Source: Listeria costaricensis (GTDB lineage: Bacteria > Bacillota > Bacilli > Lactobacillales > Listeriaceae). From it: DNA of 64,000 nt. The stretch spans positions 62,001 through 126,000 of the forward strand of contig NZ_FXUT01000007.1 of NCBI RefSeq assembly GCF_900183385.1, read 5' to 3'. The first letter of the stretch is position 1; the number at the start of each line of letters is the position of its first letter. Shown one piece after another: positions 28,107 through 37,216 of the stretch. The translations under genes and the position numbers were made by a program. The notes under the pieces were generated by a model. The model did no database searches and had not been told where the DNA came from. It saw nothing but the letters and a program-made list of their open reading frames with translations.

Positions 28107-28360
28107 GTGTAGCCCTCCTCAATTCGTTTGTCGAATTTAGGACTTTCCTGTAGCAGCAAAAGTAGTACACAGCTTTAACATTCTCATGACCTAAGTCAGG
28201 TTATTCTAACAAAATACAACTGTTAGAATGAGCATTGCGTTCGACATACTGATTTTTTGCAAGAAAATCCTATAAAGAAAATTTCCTACCATAAATTTAT
28301 AGCAAAAAAATTCTCTCTTCTAACTTCCTACAAATCGATCAATTTGTCAAGTACCATCTA
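28107..28360 (-). promoter_or_regulatory. Long leader/intergenic region upstream of rpsA
   Basis: The 254 nt between the cmk terminator and rpsA hold no gene. A perfect 9-bp hairpin (ATTCTAACA at 28203-28211 with TGTTAGAAT at 28221-28229) and a smaller one (TGACCTAAGTCA, 28187-28198) lie about 80-120 nt before the start codon without a T-run, so they may be a leader structure rather than a terminator. TTGACA occurs on the minus strand just inside the upstream end (about 28345-28350). Confidence 0.4.
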
Positions 28361-28387
28361 AAAAAAACAGCGCACAAAGTACGCCGT
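28361..28387 (-). terminator. Terminator of cmk
   Basis: Minus strand ACGGCGTAC-TTT-GTGCGCTGT (9 pairs including two G-T) followed by seven T residues. Confidence 0.7.
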
Positions 28388-28403
28388 TTCGCCGTTTTTA
28401 GTA

Positions 28404-29072
28404 CTATTTAATTCTTTCTTGAGCTAATCGTAATATATCATACGCGACTTCATCAATGGTCATAGAAGTTGTATCCAATTCAATCGCATCTGCCGCTTTT
28501 TTTAATGGTGAATGCTCTCTTGTATAATCAAGATGATCCCGCGCTTCAATTTCCTGCTTCAACTGCTCCAGATCACAACTAATCCCCTTCGCCTGATTTT
28601 CTTTAAAGCGACGTTCAGCACGTTCAGCTACACTGGCTAAGAGGAAAATTTTCAACTCGGCATTTGGCAAAACAGCCGTCCCAATGTCCCTGCCATCCAT
28701 CACAATTCCGCCTTCCGCTGCAAACATCTGCTGCCGTCTTTGCAACTCTTCGCGAATCAGCGGGTGCGCCGCCACAATCGAAACATGATTTGTCACTTCG
28801 TTCGAACGAATCACTTCTGTCACATTTTCCCCATCTATATAGACTTGCTGAATTTCCCCCGGTTCAAAGGCGATTTCCGCTTTTTTTAATGCATCAAAAA
28901 TTCCTGTTTCATCTTCATATTTTAGCCCTTTCTGATTAGCCAAATATGTCACAGCCCGATACATCGCGCCCGTATCTAAATAAATAAAATGAAGCTGTTT
29001 GGCGACAATCTTAGCTACCGTGCTTTTCCCTGCCGCTGCTGGTCCATCAATCGCAATGCAAATTTTTTCCAT
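28404..29072 (-). CDS. cmk: Cytidylate kinase
   Basis: Phosphorylates CMP and dCMP with ATP. The protein of about 222 residues has the P-loop [11 protein letters not shown] (8-18), [16 protein letters not shown] and [17 protein letters not shown] C-terminal substrate motif. Two adjacent ATG codons exist; the second (29072) has better spacing from GGAC. Located upstream of rpsA as in most Bacillales but separated by its own terminator. Confidence 0.94.
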   Translation of the reverse strand: MEKICIAIDGPAAAGKSTVAKIVAKQLHFIYLDTGAMYRAVTYLANQKGLKYEDETGIFDALKKAEIAFEPGEIQQVYIDGENVTEVIRSNEVTNHVSIVAAHPLIREELQRRQQMFAAEGGIVMDGRDIGTAVLPNAELKIFLLASVAERAERRFKENQAKGISCDLEQLKQEIEARDHLDYTREHSPLKKAADAIELDTTSMTIDEVAYDILRLAQERIK

Positions 29073-29087
29073 CATTTCTGTCCTTTC

Positions 29088-30053
29088 TCACTCAAAATCC
29101 GCTTGAGTCACTGTTTCTTTTGATGCAAGCAACACAGCCAGCTTCATTCTTGCCTTTTTACTATCATAATCATTGCCAAGAATAACACCGTGATTAAACA
29201 AATCAAATGTGCTGCCCAAATAATCATAGGTTGTATAAACGTTGCCTTCTTCTGCGCTGGTTGTAATCACGACCGGAATCCCTTCAGCAAGTGCACGCTG
29301 AATAGCCGGCATCATTAAAGGCGCCACTTGACCGCGCCCGACACCTTCCAGCACAATGCCATCCACTTTCCTGTCGATCGCCGCATCGATAAAAAGCCCA
29401 TCTGCATCAAGATAGCACTTGATGATCACCACTTTTTTTAGTGCGAGTCTGATGTCATAGCATTCATGAATGACCGGCTTTTGATAGACGAACACCTTAT
29501 CATTATCAATAATCCCCAAATAGCCAAACCCGAATGCACTAAAGCCCTGAATATTCGAAGCATGTACTTTTTTAACGTAACGGGCGGCAAATATCCGCTC
29601 ATTGAATACCACAACAGTCCCGGCATCCTGCAGTTGTTTTTCACAAGCCGTATAAATCGCATGGCGGATATTGATGTAGGCATCCGTCCCCATCTCTTCC
29701 GGACCACGCTGCGAACCTGTGACAACGACTGGTCGCCGATCTGTAATGGCCAAATCTAAAAAATAGGCCGTTTCTTCCAGCGAATCCGTCCCATGCGTCA
29801 CGACCACACCGTCATAGGTTTCATCCATGTAGATTGCTTCAATCAGCTGCTTCAAAGCAATTAAATCTTCCATCGTAATGTGCATGGACGGCAACTGAAA
29901 GGTTGAATAAATATCGACTTGTATTTCTGTTGGCAACCCGCAAATCTCAACTAATTCTTCCCCCGAAAGCTCCCCTGAAGCAAGCTTTCCAGAAGCTGTT
30001 TTTTTACTGGCAATCGTCCCGCCAGTTGTGATTAGTGCCACCTTTGCCATCAT
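29088..30053 (-). CDS. ansA: L-asparaginase (type I-like)
   Basis: Hydrolyses asparagine to aspartate and ammonia. About 321 residues, with the catalytic threonine motifs TTGGTIAS at the N-terminus and VVTHGTDSLEETAY (Thr, Asp) near 90, plus the conserved lysine in the second half. No signal peptide, so cytoplasmic. An upstream in-frame start at 30086 has no ribosome-binding site; the ATGATG at 30053-30048 follows GGAAAG at 8 nt. Lies 15 nt before cmk, so probably co-transcribed. Confidence 0.88.
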   Translation of the reverse strand: MMAKVALITTGGTIASKKTASGKLASGELSGEELVEICGLPTEIQVDIYSTFQLPSMHITMEDLIALKQLIEAIYMDETYDGVVVTHGTDSLEETAYFLDLAITDRRPVVVTGSQRGPEEMGTDAYINIRHAIYTACEKQLQDAGTVVVFNERIFAARYVKKVHASNIQGFSAFGFGYLGIIDNDKVFVYQKPVIHECYDIRLALKKVVIIKCYLDADGLFIDAAIDRKVDGIVLEGVGRGQVAPLMMPAIQRALAEGIPVVITTSAEEGNVYTTYDYLGSTFDLFNHGVILGNDYDSKKARMKLAVLLASKETVTQADFE

Positions 30054-30127
30054 TTCCGCTTCTTTCCATAAAAAGAACGAGTCCAAGCACTTGGATAAAC
30101 CGGTGTTTGGCGCTCATTCTTTTGTCA

Positions 30128-30868
30128 TTATTTAGGGATTGTCAAAGTTGTGCCCACAGGGACATTATTACTCGACAAACCGTTTGCTTGTTTGATTTTC
30201 TCTACGCCGGCACTCGCTCCTGAACTTCCGTAGAAACTCTTCGCGATGCTGTAGAGTGTATCTCCTGCCTGAACCGTATGCGTTCCGGCTGATTGTTGGG
30301 CTTCTTCTTTTTCCTTAGCCGCCTGTTCCTGTGCTTCTTTTTCAGCTTGAGCAGCAGCCTCTTCTTGCGCTTTTTTGTCCGCTTCTGCTTGTGCCTGCTT
30401 TTCAGCCTCAGCTTGTTTAGCCGCTTCCTCTTGCTGTTTCTTTGTTTCTGCTTCTTGAGCAGCCTTCTCATCCGCTTCTTTTTGGGCTTGTTCTTTTTCC
30501 GACTTTTCTTTAGCGGCTTCTTCTTTCTCAGCCTGTTCTTTCTTCGCTTTTTCTTTTTCAGATTGTTCCTTTTCAGTGTTTTTCTTAACTTCGATACTGG
30601 AATCAGCCTGATCGGCTTGATTAGAAGTTCCAGAATACTGAACAGCCATAAAGACAACGATTACTACAATAGGAATTAATAAAAAGAAGACGATCAATAT
30701 ATTGAGTAGCGGATAGCGAAAGATGGTTTTCTTTCTGCTGCGTCTGCTGTCAGATCTTGAAAGCATCGGCGGTTCATTATCAAACTCATCTTTTTCTTCT
30801 GCTGCAAACTTCTCATCCCCATAATCATCAGATGGTTTGTATCGTTCGCTGCGCTTATTTTTTGCCAT
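30128..30868 (-). CDS. Membrane-anchored LysM protein with Lys/Glu/Ala-rich stalk
   Basis: A 246-residue protein: charged cytoplasmic N-terminus (1-50), one membrane segment (about 54-76, LLNILIVFFLLIPIVVIVVF), a low-complexity Lys/Glu/Gln/Ala coiled-coil stalk (about 90-190), and a C-terminal LysM peptidoglycan-binding domain (VQAGDTLYSIAKSFYG). The start at 30868 is chosen because GGGAGG is 10 nt upstream; a TTG at 30877 abuts it. Topology puts the LysM domain outside the membrane. Corresponds in position to lmo1941. Confidence 0.88.
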   Translation of the reverse strand: MAKNKRSERYKPSDDYGDEKFAAEEKDEFDNEPPMLSRSDSRRSRKKTIFRYPLLNILIVFFLLIPIVVIVVFMAVQYSGTSNQADQADSSIEVKKNTEKEQSEKEKAKKEQAEKEEAAKEKSEKEQAQKEADEKAAQEAETKKQQEEAAKQAEAEKQAQAEADKKAQEEAAAQAEKEAQEQAAKEKEEAQQSAGTHTVQAGDTLYSIAKSFYGSSGASAGVEKIKQANGLSSNNVPVGTTLTIPK

Positions 30869-31033
30869 TCGTCGCAATCCTCCCTTATTTCAAATAATCA
30901 TTTGGTTCCTTCTTAAATTTTCATTACAAGGATGTAATCTCCCTGCAATAATTATACCCATAAAACATCGATTCAACAACATAAAGCCACATTTTTTTAA
31001 GAGAATTTATAAAATGGGCCAGAATACGCATCA

Positions 31034-32443
31034 TCATGGACCTACAAACAGTTCATCTAAGTAACGTACCCAGTCAGGCTGCTCATTCCGACGTTCATTT
31101 GTCCCGAAATAGTGGGTGATCTCCGCCCCATCTCGGTCACAGCAATCCGGTTGTTGCTCCTTATCTGCCGCTTCTTCCCCAAAATAGCGCAAAATATAAG
31201 CGCGCAGACAACCTTCCGTTTCCAGATAGCCTTTCATAGCCGCCAAATTCTGCTGTTTCCAATGCCTGCGCTCCTCCAGCCGCTTTCTGATCGCCCCTTT
31301 GGAAAGACCGCTTTCTGCATAATGCGCCAACATCCGCTGCTCCGTTTCAGGAAGTGAGCCGACAAGCTCAGCTGGCAGTTCAAGAAGCGCAGGATCTAGG
31401 GCATCCTTATCCGCCAGCTGCCGTTGAAGCATTTCGTCACCATTCGCATACAATAAAATCGCCGCACTCTTTTCACCGTCACGACCAGCACGCCCAATCT
31501 CCTGCACATAGGCTTCCAAATCTCCCGGCAAGTGAAAATGGATGACATAACGAATATCCGCTTTATCAATCCCCATGCCAAAAGCACTTGTCGCACAAAT
31601 CACATCCAATTGTCCTCGACTAAACTGCTGTTGGATCATCATGCGACTTTCTGCTTGCATATCGCCATGATAATAAGCACTCTCTAGAGCCGTCTCCGAT
31701 CGAATAAGCTGCTGAAACTCTTCCGCTAACCGTTTGCTACTGAAATAAATAATGCCCGGCGACTTAAGTTCACGCACAAGCTCCACTAATCCAGCCTTCT
31801 TCTCTTTAAAAGTGGCATACCTACGTGTAAATAAAGCGATATTGGGCCGATCGACCGAGTAAATAATCGATTCCGCATCATTCAATTGCAGCTGCAACAA
31901 AATATCCTGCCGTACCCGCTCAGTCGCCGTGGCAGTCAAAACCATGGTAAGCGGATACTCGAAATCTGCTCGAAAATCGCCGAGTGCCAAATAATCCGGA
32001 CGAAAATCATGTCCCCACTGTGAAATACAATGCGCCTCATCAATGACAAATAAAGCAATTTTCAACTGCTTAAGCCGCCCTTTAACCGTATCATTCATCA
32101 GCATCTCAGGAGAAAGAAAAATAAATTTATACTGATCTAGTCGCCTTAGTGCGGCCACTTTTTCCTGCGGCGCTAAAAAACTGTTGATCGCAATAACCCG
32201 TTTTTCCCCGTAGGCCTTCATTCGCTCGACCTGATCCTGCATCAAACTAAGCAGCGGTGAAATGATCACGACTGCCCCCTCCAGCAAATAGCCGGTCAAC
32301 TGATAGCACACCGTTTTCCCAGTTCCAGTCGGCAGCATCACAAAGCTGTTCTTGCCAGCCAAAGCCGTCTCGATTACTTCTTTTTGCCCCGGACGAAACG
32401 TTTCATACCCAAGATATTTTTTCAAGGCTTCTTCTAGTCGCAT
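31034..32443 (-). CDS. recQ: RecQ-family DNA helicase, short form
   Basis: ATP-dependent 3'-5' DNA helicase for recombination and fork repair. The 469-residue protein has helicase motif I PTGTGKT (38-44), DEAH box VIDEAHCISQWGHDFRP, motif IV-VI through IQEIGRAGRDG, and a degenerate zinc-binding module: GCLRAYILRYFGE then CCDRD, where the last zinc cysteine is Asp. No RQC winged-helix or HRDC domain follows, like B. subtilis RecS. One base separates it from the upstream ypbB-like gene. Confidence 0.9.
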   Translation of the reverse strand: MRLEEALKKYLGYETFRPGQKEVIETALAGKNSFVMLPTGTGKTVCYQLTGYLLEGAVVIISPLLSLMQDQVERMKAYGEKRVIAINSFLAPQEKVAALRRLDQYKFIFLSPEMLMNDTVKGRLKQLKIALFVIDEAHCISQWGHDFRPDYLALGDFRADFEYPLTMVLTATATERVRQDILLQLQLNDAESIIYSVDRPNIALFTRRYATFKEKKAGLVELVRELKSPGIIYFSSKRLAEEFQQLIRSETALESAYYHGDMQAESRMMIQQQFSRGQLDVICATSAFGMGIDKADIRYVIHFHLPGDLEAYVQEIGRAGRDGEKSAAILLYANGDEMLQRQLADKDALDPALLELPAELVGSLPETEQRMLAHYAESGLSKGAIRKRLEERRHWKQQNLAAMKGYLETEGCLRAYILRYFGEEAADKEQQPDCCDRDGAEITHYFGTNERRNEQPDWVRYLDELFVGP

Positions 32444-32444
32444 T

Positions 32445-33431
32445 TTATCGTGCTCCCTTCACGACTGCCATCCGAATTTCAAAATAAGACAGATCCGGAT
32501 AATGCGTTTTAATCTCTTTTAAACTGGTAAACGAACCCTGGGCAATCTCTTGGCAAACCGCCTGATCTGGCAGCCCCTCAAAATTTTTTCCCGGAAAAGT
32601 CGCCTGAATTTCTACCAGATGGTCCTCAATCGTACTTTGTTTCAAGTGTCTCAGCCCCGCTAATTGCTCGATTCCCGCCACTTCATTCATTTGCAAAAAA
32701 GTCGCCGTTCCCGAACTCGTCATCGCTAGCTCAGGTGCCGGCATTAGGCTTTGCAGGATCGGAAAATCTGCTTGATGTTGAAATAAAAAATGAATCGCAT
32801 ACAGCCACTCAAAATAGCCGTCCCAATAACTTAGCCCGCACCGCTCATACAGCTGTTCTTCCGTCAAGCCGATCCACTCTCCGCCACTCAGCCGAAAAGC
32901 CACAAGCTCCGGATACTTTATCTCCGAGTGCCCCAACCAGTTGACAAGCTCCTCCCGTAAGCGCTCTGTCAGCTGAAAATTTTGCGAACCTCTCAGCCAT
33001 TCTTTGATATGAAATTGGACTGCCTTGTCCCGAACCGCTGGCAAATAGTGAACACGTCCATGTTGCCTCTGACTGATCACTTGACTAGCCAAGAGAAGTC
33101 GCAAAAAAAAGTTGTGTGCACGCTTTTGAATGAGAAATCCCTGCCAGTCCGGACGTTCAAAACGTTCATCCGCTGTTTCTCGCACACTTATACACCCAGC
33201 TTCCGAAACACGCACCCAGCCCTGCTCCGCTAACCGATCGACACATGCGAAAAACTCCGCTTCCTTCAGCTTTGGCGTCAGACCGAATAGGTGCTTCATC
33301 TTAAATAAATGCGCTTCTTGCACAGCTTGTCCAGTTCGCTTCCCTGTCATGAGTGCATAGATGAGGGGTAATTTGCGCACTGCTTTAATATGATTTAATA
33401 GCTGCATCAGATAAATTTCCAAGCCGTCCAA
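32445..33431 (-). CDS. YpbB-like helix-turn-helix protein, partner of RecQ/RecS
   Basis: A soluble protein of about 328 residues with a C-terminal helix-turn-helix module (about 260-325, LRHLKQSTIEDHLVEIQATFPG) of the HTH_40 type often fused to or next to RecQ helicases. A GTG at 33440 lies on the ribosome-binding site AGAGGTGA; TTG at 33431, 5 nt after it, is the likelier start, but this is uncertain. Placed directly upstream of recQ, as in B. subtilis ypbB-recS, divergent from ferredoxin. Confidence 0.75.
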   Translation of the reverse strand: MDGLEIYLMQLLNHIKAVRKLPLIYALMTGKRTGQAVQEAHLFKMKHLFGLTPKLKEAEFFACVDRLAEQGWVRVSEAGCISVRETADERFERPDWQGFLIQKRAHNFFLRLLLASQVISQRQHGRVHYLPAVRDKAVQFHIKEWLRGSQNFQLTERLREELVNWLGHSEIKYPELVAFRLSGGEWIGLTEEQLYERCGLSYWDGYFEWLYAIHFLFQHQADFPILQSLMPAPELAMTSSGTATFLQMNEVAGIEQLAGLRHLKQSTIEDHLVEIQATFPGKNFEGLPDQAVCQEIAQGSFTSLKEIKTHYPDLSYFEIRMAVVKGAR

Positions 33432-33560
33432 TCCGGTCACCTCTTTCCTGTCCTATCATACCACAGAAACATTTGTTCGGCATTAAATTCTATTAAAGTT
33501 TTCTTTTTAAATATGTTATACTGTTTCTAACCAAATGCTTGATTTTTAGGGGGATTTTCG

Positions 33561-33809
33561 GTGGTTAAATATCTCATTGTTGATAAAGAAACATGTATTG
33601 CCTGTGGTGCCTGCTCCATTCATGCACCTAATCTTTTTGATTATGATGTAGAAGGCCTCGCTTATGTGACGCTTGACAATAATCAAGGCTCGCTTCCCCT
33701 TCCAAGTGATCAATTGGAGCAGGCCGAAGACGCCGTTTTTTCCTGCCCGTCTCTTTCCATAAAAATAGCGGATCACCCGTTTCATGGCGACCCGCATCAT
33801 TCTTCTTAA
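33561..33809 (+). CDS. fer: 4Fe-4S ferredoxin
   Basis: An 82-residue single-cluster ferredoxin. CIACGAC (residues 12-18) gives three ligands and SCP near 62 the fourth. GTG start with AGGGGG upstream. A TATACT -10 lies near 33518-33523. It is divergent from ypbB, as in Bacillus, and may donate electrons with the ferredoxin-NADP reductase encoded at 46.4-47.4 kb. Confidence 0.92.
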   Translation: MVKYLIVDKETCIACGACSIHAPNLFDYDVEGLAYVTLDNNQGSLPLPSDQLEQAEDAVFSCPSLSIKIADHPFHGDPHHSS

Positions 33810-33810
33810 A

Positions 33811-33839
33811 GTGTCATGCTAATTCATGACGCTTTTTTT
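33811..33839 (+). terminator. Terminator of ferredoxin gene
   Basis: GTGTCATG-CTAATT-CATGACGC followed by seven T residues. The hairpin overlaps the last codons of the convergent ribU. Confidence 0.8.
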
Positions 33840-34422
33840 CATATCTTTTTCGTTCTTTTGGTGTCTGGTTTTTGACAATCCATTTTTTCATCGATGCATA
33901 CAGAATAAGGAATACGGCACTCACAATCACGCCTTTTAGCAAGTTGAACGGAATAACAGCCGCCACAACCATCGCTGACACATCTGTATTCGCAGGCAAT
34001 CCGCCAAGTGTAATGTAGAATGGCAGCAAGACAAAATAATTAAAAATACTCATGGCAATGGTCATAATAATCGTCCCAGCTGCCGTTGAAACAAGCATTC
34101 CCTTTGTCGAACGGAACCAGTAGAACAAATAATAAATAGGCAAGCAGTAGCAGATTCCTGACAAGAAATTCGCTATTTCTCCAACTGGTACCCCCACCGG
34201 ACTCCCTGAAACAAAGAATTCCAATACATTCTTAATCAGCTCGATCAATATAATCGCCAGCGGTCCAAAAAGCAAGCCGCCAATCAGTGCCGGAATATCG
34301 CTAAAGTCAAGCGTTAGAAATGATGCGCTTGGAAGCAGCGGAAACTTCAACAGCATAATGACGAAAGACACCGTCCCAAATACCGCGATTCCAACAAATG
34401 TTTTTAGTGAATAGTTTTTCAT
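33814..34422 (-). CDS. ribU: ECF transporter S component, riboflavin-specific
   Basis: Substrate-binding membrane subunit of an energy-coupling-factor transporter. The 202-residue protein has about five to six membrane segments and the RibU-type stretches [18 protein letters not shown] and [11 protein letters not shown]. Riboflavin specificity is strongly supported by the FMN riboswitch and terminator in its leader. The shared ATPases and T subunit are not in the window. Corresponds to lmo1945. Confidence 0.92.
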   Translation of the reverse strand: MKNYSLKTFVGIAVFGTVSFVIMLLKFPLLPSASFLTLDFSDIPALIGGLLFGPLAIILIELIKNVLEFFVSGSPVGVPVGEIANFLSGICYCLPIYYLFYWFRSTKGMLVSTAAGTIIMTIAMSIFNYFVLLPFYITLGGLPANTDVSAMVVAAVIPFNLLKGVIVSAVFLILYASMKKWIVKNQTPKERKRYEKKRHELA

Positions 34423-34486
34423 TTTCCTGATCTCCTTTGATGTTCATCCCAAAGAAAAACGATAACAGTTCTTTTTTGTGTATCCA

Positions 34487-34519
34487 ATAAAAAATCCCTC
34501 ACCAAAAAATTGGTCAGGG
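34487..34519 (-). terminator. Riboswitch expression-platform terminator
   Basis: Minus strand CCCTGACCAA, short T loop, TTGGTGAGGG, then six T residues, about 65 nt before ribU. Its 5' arm region includes TCTCCC (34517-34522), able to pair with GGGAGA at the 3' end of the aptamer (34599-34604). Confidence 0.85.
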
Positions 34520-34594
34520 AGAAATAGACATACGGCCATGCAAAATAAACTTGCATCTGTAGTCTTTTTAGACACGCCAAAAAAGACTGTCAAC

Positions 34595-34706
34595 ATCCTC
34601 TCCCATCCAGACTATACTGTCGGTCCTGGAATTTCACCAGCGTCACCTGCCTAAGCAGATCGTGGACTTTAACCACCGGTCGGGAATTACACCCTGCCCC
34701 GAAGAT
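34595..34706 (-). promoter_or_regulatory. FMN riboswitch (RFN element)
   Basis: All conserved RFN blocks are present on the minus strand: ATCTTCGGGGCAGGGTG at the 5' end, AATTCCCGACCGG, AGTCCACGA, CTGGTGAAATTCCAG, ACCGACAGTATAGTCTGGATG and GAGGAT closing P1. FMN binding is expected to release the terminator and stop ribU transcription. Confidence 0.95.
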
Positions 34707-34793
34707 GAACGATATAATTTTTTTACATTGTAATTGTAGCATAGATTTTTAATTTAGCAAGTCCTTTGTGTTCACTTTCACGAAATTTTTTTC

Positions 34794-35321
34794 TTACTTG
34801 TGGTGCCACGGAACGTCAATGGACAATGCTTCTGCTAATTTACGACTTCCTCTCAGCCGCTCTTTCCGCGCCTTCGCACGAATTTCTGCCCCTTCAAAAA
34901 TCATTTTTTCTTCCTCTGTTTCCGGATAAACTTCCGGCACCGTCACAGTTTTTCCGTTGTCATCAATCGCTACAAAGGTCAAAAAGGAAGTAGCAGCCAA
35001 ATAGCGCTCTCCAGTTTTTAGATTTTCCGAAATGACTTTCACAAAAATCTCCATCGAACTCCGACCGACCGAAGCCACATAAGACTCCAAGCATACCGAA
35101 TGGTCGTTTTTAATAGGTTTCAAAAAGTCGACCGAGTCCGTTGAGGCCGTCACAATGCCAACTCGGCAATGTCTCGACGCACTAATGGAGGCCGTATCGT
35201 CAATATAGGTCATCAATTTTCCGCCAAATAGCGTGTTATGATTATTCGTATCCTGCGGGAAAACACGGCTTGTCTTGATGACGAGTGATTCCTTACAGGC
35301 TTTTTTTGGTCTTTCAGTCAT
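34794..35321 (-). CDS. Acyl-CoA thioesterase, hot-dog fold (YkhA type)
   Basis: Hydrolyses acyl-CoA thioesters. The 175-residue protein has the cytosolic acyl-CoA hydrolase pattern: FPQDTNNHNTLFGGKLMTYID with the catalytic Asn/Asp region, and SVDFLKPI. A TTG at 35330 is in frame but ATG 35321 lies 10 nt after GGAG and is preferred. Follows resE by 15 nt on the same strand. The acyl-chain preference is not predictable. Confidence 0.87.
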   Translation of the reverse strand: MTERPKKACKESLVIKTSRVFPQDTNNHNTLFGGKLMTYIDDTASISASRHCRVGIVTASTDSVDFLKPIKNDHSVCLESYVASVGRSSMEIFVKVISENLKTGERYLAATSFLTFVAIDDNGKTVTVPEVYPETEEEKMIFEGAEIRAKARKERLRGSRKLAEALSIDVPWHHK

Positions 35322-35336
35322 TGTTATCAATCTCCT

Positions 35337-37127
35337 TCAATTGGTTGAAAGCGGCAGTGTGATAATAAAGGTTGACCCTTCTCCCACCTTACTTTCGACT
35401 GTAATTTTCCCATTATGCGCCTCCACGATATTTCTGACAATGGCAAGTCCAATACCGGTACCCGCTTTGCCACGCGTTCGCGCTTTATCGGCTTTATAAA
35501 AGCGTTCAAATAAATACGGAATATCTTTTTCATCAATTCCACTACCATTGTCCCCAACAGTAATCATCAGTTGATTGGCTTCGTGATTGACATGTTCACG
35601 AACAACCACACGTCCATCGTATCCTTCTCTTCCGGTATGCCTGATTGCATTCATAATTAAATTAATCAGTACCTGCTCCATCCGATCCCGGTCAAATGAA
35701 TAGACAAGTGACGGATTGTCCGCTTCCACTGCCAGTGTCACATGATTTTCCTTCGCCAGTACATCAAAATTCCCCGCCACTTTTTCAATAAACGGTACTA
35801 GCAGCTGTTCTTTTTTATCCAGTTGGTTAAAACCTGCTTCCATACGGGCAAGATCCAGCATATCATTCACTAAACGACCAATCCGCAGGGACTCATCATA
35901 AATAATCTGAGCAAATTCCCGTACTTCTTCATCCGACTGAGCCACACCGTCAATGATGGCTTCACTATATCCTTGCAGCATTGAAATCGGTGTTCTGAGT
36001 TCATGTGAAATATTATTGACAAAATCACTCTTCATTTTTTCAAGCCGTTTTTCTTCGGTCACGTCACGAATAACCGTTACGATACTGCGAATATTTTCTC
36101 CATTATAAAGCAAAGTTAAAATCGCGACATAGGTTTGATCCCCAAATGTGATCTCTCCCACCTGTTCTTCCTGTACTTCAAGGATTTGATCCAGCATTCG
36201 ACTTAATTTGGGCGGAATCAGCCCCTTCTCTTTATTTTCAGAAGAGAAAAACCAATTGTGTAAAAATTCTTCCGCCGGGGGATTACTTAAAATGATCGTC
36301 TTATCAATATTGAACTTGATAACACCATCAGCCATGCCGACTAAAATATTGGAAAGCTGCTCCTTTTCCTGCCTGAGCGCACTGATATTATATTTTAATT
36401 GCTGGGCCATATTGTTGAATGCAACCCCTAAGTCCCCAATCTCATCATGCGTATAACTCGGCACGCGATTATCAAAATTCCCGCGTGATACCGCCACAGC
36501 GATTTTTTTCATTTCCCGAAGTGGAAAGGCCATGCGCGATGAAAAAATAAAAGACAAAAGCGACGTAACCAAGACGGCTCCGATTCCCGCCAAAATCAAG
36601 GTACGTGTTGTCTTCGCATTGACACTAAGAATATCTTGGAAAGACTGATAGACGAAAATGGTTCCCGATTCCCCGTTCGGCAATTGGAAATTCTCGGCCG
36701 TCAGCTCAACTGGCAAGTCATCTTTACTGCCCTCAAAATCATACTTCATCGTCAGTTGCCCTTCTTTTTTAAGGGCCGCCTGGATTTTCGCATCACTTGT
36801 TAATTTATTGATGGCTTTTTGCGAAACTTTATCCGGTGATTCATGCGTGTAGACAGGTTTATTATTCGTCGCAATGATTACACCCGTCGTATCGTCTAAA
36901 AGGGTCAGCGCGTCGCCGCCAGAAGCCTCACCGGTAATCAGCTCATCATTTGTTTTCATGATGGAAACAATATTATCCGCCGCACGTTCTAAATCATTTT
37001 CGATTTCATCCAGATTATTTTTTTCATAGACCATCGCCACGAGAAACCCGCAAATGACCAAAACGCCAATCAAAAGCAAGATGATCGTACTCCAGATTTT
37101 TCCAACTATACTGTTCCAAATCTTCAT
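35337..37127 (-). CDS. resE: Sensor histidine kinase ResE
   Basis: Membrane sensor kinase of the ResDE (SrrBA) system controlling respiration and redox genes. About 595 residues: two membrane segments (about 10-33 and 160-182) flanking an extracytoplasmic domain, HAMP (about 183-235), PAS (about 245-350), HisKA with NISHELRTPISML, and an ATPase domain with NLIMNAIRHT, DNGSGIDEKD and GTGIGLAIV. Start 37127 is supported by GGGGTGA. It lies 89 nt after resD on the same strand. Confidence 0.93.
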   Translation of the reverse strand: MKIWNSIVGKIWSTIILLLIGVLVICGFLVAMVYEKNNLDEIENDLERAADNIVSIMKTNDELITGEASGGDALTLLDDTTGVIIATNNKPVYTHESPDKVSQKAINKLTSDAKIQAALKKEGQLTMKYDFEGSKDDLPVELTAENFQLPNGESGTIFVYQSFQDILSVNAKTTRTLILAGIGAVLVTSLLSFIFSSRMAFPLREMKKIAVAVSRGNFDNRVPSYTHDEIGDLGVAFNNMAQQLKYNISALRQEKEQLSNILVGMADGVIKFNIDKTIILSNPPAEEFLHNWFFSSENKEKGLIPPKLSRMLDQILEVQEEQVGEITFGDQTYVAILTLLYNGENIRSIVTVIRDVTEEKRLEKMKSDFVNNISHELRTPISMLQGYSEAIIDGVAQSDEEVREFAQIIYDESLRIGRLVNDMLDLARMEAGFNQLDKKEQLLVPFIEKVAGNFDVLAKENHVTLAVEADNPSLVYSFDRDRMEQVLINLIMNAIRHTGREGYDGRVVVREHVNHEANQLMITVGDNGSGIDEKDIPYLFERFYKADKARTRGKAGTGIGLAIVRNIVEAHNGKITVESKVGEGSTFIITLPLSTN

Positions 37128-37216
37128 GCTTTCACCCCGCATTTTCAGAAATCATTCCATCAAAAAGAGCAGGTTTCCGGTGATTATACGTACCCCAACC
37201 TGCCCTACACATCATA

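Noticed and set aside
30202-30679. Long Lys/Arg-rich and Phe/Leu-rich open frames overlapping the LysM gene on both strands
   Set aside because: They are shadows of the repetitive Lys/Glu/Ala coding stalk in the LysM protein; no ribosome-binding sites and extreme composition.
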